Origin: JBBKWQ01 sp037969115
GTDB lineage: Bacteria; Actinomycetota; Acidimicrobiia; Acidimicrobiales; Ilumatobacteraceae
Direction: 5' to 3'
Assembly: GCA_037969115.1 (NCBI GenBank)
Contig: JBBKWQ010000286.1
Span: 1 to 28,664 of the forward strand
DNA length: 28,664 bases
In this document: piece by piece, positions 23,072-28,664 of the stretch
How positions within the stretch are numbered: the first letter of the stretch is position 1
Layout: each line of letters begins with the position of its first letter
The notes under the pieces: model-generated
What the model was told of the DNA's origin: nothing
Databases searched by the model: none
Seen by the model: only the letters and a program-made list of their open reading frames with translations
Translations under genes and position numbers: made by a program

Positions 23072-23087
23072 TGTATAGTGACATACA
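23072..23087. promoter_or_regulatory. Palindromic operator with overlapping divergent promoter, likely MarR site
   Basis: TGTAT-N6-ATACA (23072-23076 and 23083-23087) is a perfect dyad in the 56-bp gap between the acyl-CoA dehydrogenase and MarR starts. It overlaps TATAGT (23074-23079), a good plus-strand -10 element, with TTGCAA (23049-23054) as a possible -35 at 19 bases. A bound MarR dimer would block the rightward promoter and probably the leftward one too. Confidence 0.7.
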
Positions 23088-23090
23088 ATC

Positions 23091-23636
23091 ATGGTCGCTA
23101 CAAATGCTGCGGAGAAACACTCGGCGGCCGACTCGTCTCGCCACGAGCTCGACTCGCCGCCGTGGTTGCGCGTCGAGGGCACGCTCATGGCGACCGCGAA
23201 TGCGATCCGTTCGGTGTACGACGAGCGCATGGCCGTGCTCGACCTCACGCTCAGCCAGGCGAGTCTCGTCAGCTATGTGGCCGACTTCGGGCCGGTCAGC
23301 CAGACTCGTGCCGCCGAGCATCTCGACCAGGGTCGAGCCGTCACCGGTACGCACATCGACAAGCTCGAGGAGCGCGGCCTCATCGAGCGTCGCCCCGACC
23401 CGGCCGATCGTCGAGTGTGGCTCATCGCCATCACAGCCGCCGGCCTCGACGTGTCCAAATCGATCGCCGAACTCGACGTCGTGCTGCGCAGCGAGCTCCG
23501 TAGCGGAATCAGTCGACCAGAACGCCAAGCTCTTGCCGGGCTCCTTCTTCGCCTCCAGCGCAACATCGCTGCGGCGAGGCTGTCCGCCGCCAACGATGTC
23601 CCTCATCCCCAAACCCCACACGGAGAATCAACATGA
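23091..23636 (+). CDS. MarR-family transcriptional regulator
   Basis: The product has 181 residues from the ATG at 23091, with little or no 5' leader. The winged helix-turn-helix spans about 52-115: LTLSQASLVSYVADFGPVSQ, TRAAEHLDQGRAVTGTHIDKL, and the wing RGLIERRPDPADRRVWLIAIT with the DRR signature. Flanking helices (25-50 and 120-165) form the dimer interface. It is the first gene of a four-gene operon; its stop overlaps the thiolase start by ATGA. MarR repressors of fatty-acid and aromatic degradation often bind a CoA thioester; that would suit derepression by pathway intermediates here, but the ligand is inferred. Confidence 0.92.
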   Translation: MVATNAAEKHSAADSSRHELDSPPWLRVEGTLMATANAIRSVYDERMAVLDLTLSQASLVSYVADFGPVSQTRAAEHLDQGRAVTGTHIDKLEERGLIERRPDPADRRVWLIAITAAGLDVSKSIAELDVVLRSELRSGISRPERQALAGLLLRLQRNIAAARLSAANDVPHPQTPHGEST

Positions 23637-24802
23637 CCAATGCTGTCATCGTCGACGCCGTGCGCACGCCAGGTGGCAAGCGCAACGGTGTGTTCAAGGA
23701 TTGGCACGCCGCTGATCTTGCCGCGCATGTGCTCAAGGCGTTGGTGGAGCGCAACAACCTCGATCCCGCCCTGGTCGACGACGTCATCATGGGCTGCGTC
23801 ATGCAGGTGGGCGAGCAGTCGCTCAATATCGGTCGAACCGCCGTGCTCGCCGCCGGGTGGCCCGAATCCGTGCCCGCCACCACGATCGACCGCCAGTGCG
23901 GTTCGAGCCAGCAGGCCCTCCACTTCGCGGCGCAGGGCGTGATGTCGGGTGCCTACGACATCGTCATCGCCGCCGGCGTCGAGGGGATGACCCGCACACC
24001 GATGGGTGCGTCGGTCGTGCAGGGCGCGATGGGCATGCCCTTCCCGCCGAGCATGGAAGCCCGATACAGCGAGACCGGCCTGCCGAACCAGGGCATCGGT
24101 GCCGACATGATCGCCGACGAGTACGGCATCACTCGTGAAGACCTCGACGCGTTCGGCGCCGAGAGCCAGCGGCGCGCCGCTCAGGCCACCGCCGAGGGAC
24201 GTTTCGAGAACGAGATCATCCCGGTGCCGGTCGAGATCGACGGCAAGACGGTGATGATCACCCGCGACGAGGGCATCCGTGAGGGCACCACGCTCGAGGG
24301 GCTCGCCAACCTGAAGCCGGCGTTCAAGGAAGACGGCAAGATCACCGCCGGCAACTCGTCGCAGATCAGCGATGGTGCGTCCGCCGTGCTGGTGATGAGC
24401 GAAGAGAAGGCGGCCGAATTGGGTCTCAGGCCACGGGCCCGTTTCCACAGCTTCGCTGTGGTCGGCACCGATCCGGTCACGATGCTGAAGGGGCCGATTC
24501 CGGCTACCCAGAAGATCCTCGAGCGGTCGGGCCTGTCGATCGACGACATCGACGTGTTCGAGGTGAACGAGGCGTTCGCGTCGGTCGTGCTCGCCTGGCA
24601 GAAGGAGCACAACACCGACCTCGCCAAGACGAACGTGAACGGCGGAGCGATTGCGCTCGGCCACCCGCTCGGCAGCTCCGGCACCAAGCTCATGGCCACG
24701 TTGGTCAACGAGCTCGAGCGTTCCGACGGCCGCTACGGCCTGCAGACCATGTGTGAGGGCGGCGGACTCGCCAACGCCACCATCATCGAGAGGGTCGCCT
24801 GA
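23633..24802 (+). CDS. Acetyl-CoA acetyltransferase (thiolase)
   Basis: The product has 389 residues, from an ATG overlapping the MarR stop and preceded by GGAGAA. It catalyses thiolytic cleavage of 3-ketoacyl-CoA or the reverse condensation. All catalytic elements are present: nucleophile C89 in DRQCGSSQQA, H344 in NGGAIALGHPLGSSG, and C374 in CEGGGLANA, with the NEAFA motif about 25 residues before the His motif. Length is the family norm. TGATG couples it to the next gene. In this operon it would act as the last step of a beta-oxidation cycle; biosynthetic use in the opposite direction cannot be excluded from sequence. Confidence 0.95.
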   Translation: MTNAVIVDAVRTPGGKRNGVFKDWHAADLAAHVLKALVERNNLDPALVDDVIMGCVMQVGEQSLNIGRTAVLAAGWPESVPATTIDRQCGSSQQALHFAAQGVMSGAYDIVIAAGVEGMTRTPMGASVVQGAMGMPFPPSMEARYSETGLPNQGIGADMIADEYGITREDLDAFGAESQRRAAQATAEGRFENEIIPVPVEIDGKTVMITRDEGIREGTTLEGLANLKPAFKEDGKITAGNSSQISDGASAVLVMSEEKAAELGLRPRARFHSFAVVGTDPVTMLKGPIPATQKILERSGLSIDDIDVFEVNEAFASVVLAWQKEHNTDLAKTNVNGGAIALGHPLGSSGTKLMATLVNELERSDGRYGLQTMCEGGGLANATIIERVA

Positions 24803-25581
24803 TGCCGCGCATGGACCTGAGCGGAGCGTCCGCCATCGTCACCGGTGGCGCGTCCGGTATCGGTGAGGCGTCGGCCCGCCAACTGGCGGCGCTCGGTGCT
24901 CGCGTGGTCATCGCCGACCTCCAGGACGAGCGCGGCTCTGCCGTGGCTTCCGAGATCGGTGGGCTGTTCGTGAAGTGCGACGTGTCGAGCGAGGAAGACG
25001 GCATCGCGGCCGTCACTGCGGCGTCCGAGATGGGACCACTGCGGGCGTTGGTGAACTCCGCCGGCCTCGGCCGGGCCGCCCGCACGGTCGATCGCAACAA
25101 CGATCCGGCACCACAGGACATGTTCGACTTCGTGATCAAGATCAACCTGTTGGGTTCGTTCAACATGTTGCGTCTGTCGGCTGCGGCGATGGCCAAGACC
25201 GATCCGGTCGACGACGACGGCAGCCGCGGCGCGATCGTGAACATGGCGTCGGCCGCTGCATTCGACGGCCAGATCGGTCAGGCGGCCTATTCGGCGTCGA
25301 AGGGCGGCATCGTCGGAATGACGTTGCCGATCGCCCGTGACCTCTCGGCGATGGGGATTCGCGTGAACACGGTGGCTCCGGGCTTGATCGATACGCCGAT
25401 CTACGGCGAGGGCGAGGAGTCCGACAAGTTCAAGGCGCACCTCGGCCAGTCGGTGCTGTTCCCGAAGCGACTGGGGACGTCGGAAGAGCTCGCCTTCATG
25501 GTGATCGACCTGATCACCAATCCGTACATGAACGCCGAGGTCGTCCGTGTCGACGGCGGCATCCGGATGCCACCGAAATGA
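24802..25581 (+). CDS. Short-chain dehydrogenase, 3-hydroxyacyl-CoA dehydrogenase type
   Basis: The product has 259 residues; its start shares one base with the thiolase stop (TGATG). Classical SDR: cofactor loop TGGASGIG (14-21), D39 at the end of strand two in IADLQDE favouring NAD, NSAG (85-88), and the catalytic S150, Y163 and K167 (YSASK). The segment APGLIDTPI (192-200) and the overall layout resemble type-II 3-hydroxyacyl-CoA dehydrogenases (HSD17B10-like), which oxidise 3-hydroxyacyl-CoA. That fits a position between thiolase and enoyl-CoA hydratase genes. Other hydroxy substrates, such as steroids, are possible in this family. Confidence 0.93.
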   Translation: MPRMDLSGASAIVTGGASGIGEASARQLAALGARVVIADLQDERGSAVASEIGGLFVKCDVSSEEDGIAAVTAASEMGPLRALVNSAGLGRAARTVDRNNDPAPQDMFDFVIKINLLGSFNMLRLSAAAMAKTDPVDDDGSRGAIVNMASAAAFDGQIGQAAYSASKGGIVGMTLPIARDLSAMGIRVNTVAPGLIDTPIYGEGEESDKFKAHLGQSVLFPKRLGTSEELAFMVIDLITNPYMNAEVVRVDGGIRMPPK

Positions 25582-26345
25582 GCGACACAGCGGCCGAGCC
25601 CGCCGTAATGACCGAGCAGCGCGGCCGGGTGTTGCTCATCACGCTCAACCGTCCGGACGCGATGAACGCGATCAACGGCGCTCTGTCGGCCGGCTTGGTG
25701 GCCGCTGTCGAACAACTCGACGCTGACCCGGGTCTCACGGCCGGCGTGCTCACCGGCAACGGGCGTGGGTTCTGCGCGGGCATGGACCTCAAGGCGTTCG
25801 CCAAGGGTGAAGACATCGGGCCGATGATGCAGTTCATCCAGCAGGGTTCGCAGAAGCCGCTGATCGGCGCCATCGAGGGTTTCGCACTCGCCGGCGGTCT
25901 CGAGCTGGCGCTCACGTGCGATCTGCTGGTGGCCGCATCGGGCGCGAAGTTGGGCATTCCCGAAGCCGGTGTCGGTCTCTTCGCCGCCGGCGGCGGACTG
26001 CTACGCCTGCCGAGCCGGGTCGGCTACGGCAAGGCGATGGAGATGGCGCTCACTGCCGACCCGATCACCGCTGAGGAGGGGGCGCAATACGGCCTCATCG
26101 CTCGGGTCGCCGAGCGTGGCGAAGCCGTGAACGTGGCCATGGAGTTGGCCGAGCGAATCGCCAAGAATGCACCGCTGTCGGTGGCTGCTTCGAAGCAGCT
26201 GATCCAGGCAACCCAGGGCGCCACCGAGGAGGAGTTCTGGGCGATCCAGGGCCCACTGCAGATGCCGGTGTTCACTTCGAACGATGCGAAGGAAGGCCCG
26301 AAGGCTTTCGCCGAGAAGCGTGCGCCCAAGTGGTCGGGCACCTGA
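25578..26345 (+). CDS. Enoyl-CoA hydratase/isomerase (crotonase family)
   Basis: The product has 255 residues; the ATG at 25578 overlaps the SDR stop (ATGA), and Met11 is an alternative start. The oxyanion-hole motif is GFCAGMDL (64-71), followed by IEGFALAGGLELALTCDLL (99-117) with E109 and LGIPEAGVGLF (125-135) with E129. Both glutamates of true enoyl-CoA hydratases are thus present, supporting hydration of 2-enoyl-CoA rather than a non-hydratase crotonase. It is the last gene of the MarR operon and is followed by a terminator-like hairpin. Confidence 0.94.
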   Translation: MSDTAAEPAVMTEQRGRVLLITLNRPDAMNAINGALSAGLVAAVEQLDADPGLTAGVLTGNGRGFCAGMDLKAFAKGEDIGPMMQFIQQGSQKPLIGAIEGFALAGGLELALTCDLLVAASGAKLGIPEAGVGLFAAGGGLLRLPSRVGYGKAMEMALTADPITAEEGAQYGLIARVAERGEAVNVAMELAERIAKNAPLSVAASKQLIQATQGATEEEFWAIQGPLQMPVFTSNDAKEGPKAFAEKRAPKWSGT

Positions 26346-26364
26346 CCGGCTGATCCCGTGGTGA

Positions 26365-26392
26365 CGTGATCGAGCCGGCCGGTCTCGTCACG
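26365..26392. terminator. Hairpin between convergent genes, bidirectional terminator
   Basis: CGTGA-T-CGAG, a nine-base loop, then CTCG-TCACG gives a 9-bp stem with one bulged T. It fills the 49-bp gap between the hydratase stop and the end of the opposing acidic-protein gene. There is no T tract. Confidence 0.5.
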
Positions 26393-26394
26393 CG

Positions 26395-26649
26395 TCAGTC
26401 GGTGTCGACCTCGACGGCGTCGAGAAAGACGTCGACATCGGCATCCTCGCCGCCGACCAGCCACACCAGGCCGGCGTCGTCGTCGTCCTTGTCGTCGTCA
26501 TCGTCTTCCCACGGCATGACGCCGTCGATGCCGTAGCGATCGACGGTGATGTCGTCGTCACCCTCGGTGACGGGCGCGATGATGGACAGTTCGACCACGG
26601 CGTCGCCCGGGTGTTCGCTCAAGATGTCGATCAGTTCGCTCACTCGCAT
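26395..26649 (-). CDS. Small acidic protein of unknown function
   Basis: The product has 84 residues from the ATG at 26649, preceded by a strong GGGGAGG 4 bases upstream. The N-terminal half (RVSELIDILSEHPGDAVVEL) looks like a folded helix-strand unit, and the C-terminal half carries a run of Asp broken by one Lys (about 49-58) before a short hydrophobic strand (GLVWLVGG) and an Asp/Glu-rich end. No catalytic or metal-site pattern is clear, although the Asp run could bind cations or a basic partner. It lies downstream of, and probably in one transcript with, the 187-residue gene. Similar acidic proteins occur in actinobacteria, but I cannot name the family. Confidence 0.7.
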   Translation of the reverse strand: MRVSELIDILSEHPGDAVVELSIIAPVTEGDDDITVDRYGIDGVMPWEDDDDDKDDDDAGLVWLVGGEDADVDVFLDAVEVDTD

Positions 26650-26713
26650 GGCGCCTCCCCGGCTGGGTGTGTGGTAGTTCACGGTGTGTTGATTGTGGTG
26701 GTGTTGGTGACGC
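26650..26713 (-). promoter_or_regulatory. C/A-rich, G-poor translation leader
   Basis: On the coding strand this 64-base gap is almost free of G until the ribosome-binding site: runs such as CACCAACACCACCACAATCA precede GGGGAGG. An unstructured C/A-rich leader ahead of a strong ribosome-binding site would favour efficient translation of the acidic protein. Confidence 0.35.
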
Positions 26714-27277
26714 TCAGTCGAGCCAGGCGTCGGCGTGTTCGAGAAGGAACAGGCTGACATGTTTGCACCGTTCGAGTGCCTGCGACACAGCTTCGTCGTT
26801 GGTGAGGTACACGTCCGCCAGCTCGAGATTGATTCGGGCGACGATCGACAGACTGCGTTCGGGTGCGTCGGTGACCGAGTGGAACGAGTCGATGGCCGAC
26901 ACTTCGAGCGGTAGGTCGACACCGCCGATGCCGGCCACGTCGGTGGCGAGCTCAAGCAGGTTGGGCGGGAGCGGGAGCGGCGGCAACGTCCAGGTGAACA
27001 GCAACGGGAAGTTGAACCCGGTGGGCGGGTCGGCGTCGATGTCGTCGGCCTTCACGATCTCGTCTTCGAAGCCGAGCAGAGCACGCGGGTCGACGTCGAG
27101 CGAGAGGTGGAGATCGATCGGCCCGGCGCAGGCTTCCTCGGGGTGCAGATCGACTTCCCAGAGTTGGCGCAGCGAGTAGGTCTCGACAAAGTGGCGCTCG
27201 TCGTGGACGTGGAATCCGTGGTCGATGGCCTGGCTCTTGAGATCTGCAACGAATCCCGCTACGTCGATGACTGCCAC
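26714..27277 (-). CDS. Protein of unknown function, 187 residues
   Basis: GTG 27277 is preferred as the start because a TAGTGT element ends 8 bases upstream, in the style of leaderless genes; an in-frame GTG at 27289 would be the alternative. The product is soluble, without a signal peptide or membrane helix. It has a mixed alpha/beta look: AVIDVAGFVADLKSQAIDHG at the start, a beta-rich middle with IDLHLSLDVDPRALLGFEDE, a Pro/Leu-rich loop (TWTLPPLPLPPNLLE), then SLSIVARINLELADVYLTND and a helical end. The pairing with the acidic protein behind it suggests a shared role. No named family is recognised. Confidence 0.72.
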   Translation of the reverse strand: MAVIDVAGFVADLKSQAIDHGFHVHDERHFVETYSLRQLWEVDLHPEEACAGPIDLHLSLDVDPRALLGFEDEIVKADDIDADPPTGFNFPLLFTWTLPPLPLPPNLLELATDVAGIGGVDLPLEVSAIDSFHSVTDAPERSLSIVARINLELADVYLTNDEAVSQALERCKHVSLFLLEHADAWLD

Positions 27278-27285
27278 GTGTGAGG

Positions 27286-27295
27286 ACACTACCGT
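27286..27295. promoter_or_regulatory. Overlapping back-to-back -10 elements of two leaderless genes
   Basis: TACCGT on the plus strand (27290-27295) and TAGTGT on the minus strand (27291-27286) share one TA step. Each ends exactly 8 bases before a GTG start (27304 plus, 27277 minus). Both fit TANNNT. The geometry would make the two promoters mutually exclusive at any moment. Confidence 0.5.
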
Positions 27296-27303
27296 TCGGA
27301 ACA

Positions 27304-28059
27304 GTGATCGAACCTACGCATACCGCGGCACTTGCGACGTTCTTCGAGGCGGCAGATGCCGTCGCTGCGATTCTGGCGACGAATACGGACTGGAGCGCGT
27401 CGGGCGTTCGCGACGGGCAATATGCCGTCGACCTCGATGCCGACGTCGCGTGTCTCGACATCTTGTACGGCGCGGGGTATCGGGTGTTGTCCGAGGAGAG
27501 TGGTGTCACGGGTCCACCGGGTTCCGATTCGGCGCCGATCGTCGTCGTCGATCCGCTCGACGGTTCGACGAACGCGTCTCGCCACGTTCCGTGGTTCGCG
27601 TCGGCGTTGTGCCTGGTAGATGGCGATGGGCCGGCGGTCGGTGTGGTGGTGAACCATGCGACCGGTGATCGTTTCCACGCGATTCGTGGGCACGGAGCAG
27701 AACGCGATGGCCAGGTGATTCGCCCCAGTGCCGTGACGAACATGCAGGAAGCGATCGTCGGGGTCTCCGGTCTGCCGACGCATCATTATGGATGGGCGCA
27801 GTTCCGGGCTCTGGGTGCGTCGGCCCCCGACATCTGCGCGGTTGCATGCGGCGTCACGGATGCGTGGTGTGACATGTATGACAACGGCCATGGGGTGTGG
27901 GATTACCTGGCGTCGATCCTGATCGTCACGGAGGCCGGGGGAGTGGTCACCGAGGTGATGGGGCGCGATCTCGTTGTGCTCGATCATGAAGCGCGGCGAG
28001 CCCCGGCCGTGGCGGCGACACCTGTCTTGCTCGATGCGGTGCTTCGAGAACGTCGCTGA
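27304..28059 (+). CDS. Inositol-monophosphatase-family phosphatase (possibly histidinol-phosphatase)
   Basis: The product has 251 residues from the GTG at 27304; an upstream in-frame GTG at 27280 would sit across the promoter element. The metal-binding signature of the family is complete: E64/E65 in LSEESG, DPLDGSTN (83-90), and WDYLASILIVTEAGG (199-213), where Trp-Asp and Glu-Ala-Gly-Gly bind the third metal and substrate. Members hydrolyse inositol-1-phosphate, fructose-1,6-bisphosphate, histidinol-phosphate or 3'-phosphoadenosine 5'-phosphate with magnesium. In actinobacteria one such protein (HisN) serves histidine synthesis, but no his gene is near, so the substrate is open. The next gene follows 8 bases after the stop. 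Confidence 0.9.
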   Translation: MIEPTHTAALATFFEAADAVAAILATNTDWSASGVRDGQYAVDLDADVACLDILYGAGYRVLSEESGVTGPPGSDSAPIVVVDPLDGSTNASRHVPWFASALCLVDGDGPAVGVVVNHATGDRFHAIRGHGAERDGQVIRPSAVTNMQEAIVGVSGLPTHHYGWAQFRALGASAPDICAVACGVTDAWCDMYDNGHGVWDYLASILIVTEAGGVVTEVMGRDLVVLDHEARRAPAVAATPVLLDAVLRERR

Positions 28060-28067
28060 CCCAGTCG

Positions 28068-28475
28068 ATGTGGACGTGCCCGCGATGCGATCGTCGGTTC
28101 GGCGTAGCCGGTCGGACTCACGTGTGTGCCCCTGCCATGGCGATCGACGAGTACTTCGCCGACCGTGAACCGCTCGACCGGGAGATCTTCGACGCCGTCG
28201 CCGCGGTGCTCGCTGATTGTGAGGGTGTCGACGTCGAGGCCGTGTCAGTCGGTGTGTTGTTCAGAGCGCGACGCACGTTCGTCGAGTTGCGACCGCGTCG
28301 GGTCGGTCTTGCCGTGTCGATCGTGCTGTCTCATGGGTTGGCGTCGGGCCGAGTGAGCCGTCGAGTTCCACTGGGAGCTAGTGGTGTTGCCAACTTCCTC
28401 ACTGCGAAGTCGGCGACCGACATCGATGACGAGGTCACCGATTGGTTGCTCGAGTCGTACGAGTTCTGCAGTTGA
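28068..28475 (+). CDS. Zinc-ribbon protein with a DUF5655-like domain
   Basis: The product has 135 residues from the ATG at 28068, 8 bases after the phosphatase stop, so probably co-transcribed. The N-terminus holds a zinc knuckle C4-x2-C7 ... H18-x-C20 (CPRCDRRFGVAGRTHVC). The rest (about 25-135) has the pattern YFADREPLDREIFDAVAAVL, then SVGVLFRARRTFVELRPRR, and a C-terminal helix EVTDWLLESYEF; this recalls the DUF5655 domain of actinobacterial proteins. The fold is probably that of a small binding domain. Function unknown; a nucleic-acid role would be a guess based on the zinc knuckle. Confidence 0.8.
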   Translation: MWTCPRCDRRFGVAGRTHVCAPAMAIDEYFADREPLDREIFDAVAAVLADCEGVDVEAVSVGVLFRARRTFVELRPRRVGLAVSIVLSHGLASGRVSRRVPLGASGVANFLTAKSATDIDDEVTDWLLESYEFCS

Positions 28476-28504
28476 GTTCCAGCGGTCGCCGCCAGCGTCG
28501 CCGC

Positions 28505-28510
28505 TAGGCT
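28505..28510 (+). promoter_or_regulatory. Candidate -10 element of the tRNA-Val gene
   Basis: TAGGCT fits TANNNT and ends 10 bases before the mature tRNA 5' end. No convincing -35 hexamer is present at normal spacing; the region upstream (28482-28500) is very GC-rich. Confidence 0.35.
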
Positions 28511-28520
28511 TCCCGACTTC

Positions 28521-28594
28521 GGGCGCATAGCTCAGTTGGCTAGAGCGCTTCCCTTACAAGGAAGAAGTCGGGGGTTCGAGTCCCTCTGCGCCCA
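28521..28594 (+). tRNA. tRNA-Val with anticodon UAC
   Basis: A complete cloverleaf is drawn by eye: acceptor GGGCGCA/TGCGCCC, D-arm GCTC/GAGC with loop AGTTGGCTA, anticodon stem CTTCC/GGAAG with loop CTTACAA (anticodon TAC at 28555-28557), five-base variable loop, and T-arm GGGGG/CCCTC (one G-U pair) around TTCGAGT. Discriminator base is A. The DNA continues CCG, so CCA is not encoded and must be added. It reads valine codons GUA and GUG. Confidence 0.97.
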
Positions 28595-28664
28595 CCGCGA
28601 AAGTCCTGGTAGATTGAGGAATAGCACGGAAGCAGTACCCGCTCAGTCGGCTTGGGGGTTCGTT

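Noticed and set aside
28610..28615. TAGATT as a promoter for a gene beyond the right edge
   Set aside because: Fits TANNNT, but no -35 and no downstream gene is visible in the window.
28630..28664. tRNA-like fragments GCTCAGTCGG and GGGGGTTCG after tRNA-Val
   Set aside because: They resemble D-arm and T-loop pieces but lie too close together and have no acceptor or anticodon stem; the window ends before anything can be tested.

Overview
The window reads as chromosomal DNA of a free-living, high-GC actinobacterium. G or C dominates third codon positions, most genes sit in tight operons with 1-4 bp start/stop overlaps, several starts look leaderless (a TANNNT element 6-8 bp before ATG or GTG), and LuxR, LysR and MarR regulators sit beside fatty-acid genes. 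A marine Acidimicrobiia lineage (Ilumatobacter-like) is a plausible guess from gene style and a DMSP-demethylase-like gene, but there is no rRNA or other phylogenetic marker here to prove it. No transposase, integrase, CRISPR array or prophage gene was seen.

Layout. 1-1297: end of a membrane-anchored extracytoplasmic protein. 1363-3031 (minus): a variant methionyl-tRNA synthetase behind a structured leader that appears to encode a 20-residue peptide with two adjacent Met codons. 3243-5406 (plus): a small membrane protein, a decayed VOC-family remnant on the other strand, and an acyl-CoA ligase. 5472-9445 (minus): a large ATPase-LuxR regulator translationally coupled to a serine hydrolase. 9544-10200 (plus): a small unknown protein and a four-helix membrane protein.

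10252-19187 is the most interesting part: a divergent island of seven genes. Two paralogous ATP-grasp ligases run left. A third paralogue, an enterochelin-esterase-like hydrolase, a different ATP-grasp enzyme, a second alpha/beta hydrolase and a GCS2-type carboxylate-amine ligase fused to two CBS domains run right. Five predicted ATP-dependent amide or peptide ligases with two hydrolases, and no NRPS, carrier protein or recognisable precursor peptide, suggest a ribosome- and NRPS-independent pathway to a small amide- or peptide-like metabolite. The product is unknown.

19246-21416 (plus): a LysR regulator and a DmdA-like folate-dependent demethylase of the GcvT family, each preceded by an AT-rich control region. 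21496-21783: a small helix-turn-helix/coiled-coil protein. 21802-26345: a divergent fatty-acid unit, with an acyl-CoA dehydrogenase (minus) facing MarR, thiolase, short-chain dehydrogenase and enoyl-CoA hydratase (plus). A palindrome in the 56-bp gap is the likely MarR operator. Together these enzymes could carry out a complete beta-oxidation-type spiral.

26395-27277 (minus): an acidic small protein and a conserved-looking unknown protein. 27304-28475 (plus): an inositol-monophosphatase-family enzyme and a zinc-ribbon protein. 28521-28594: tRNA-Val(UAC). The last 70 bases hold no gene that I can support.
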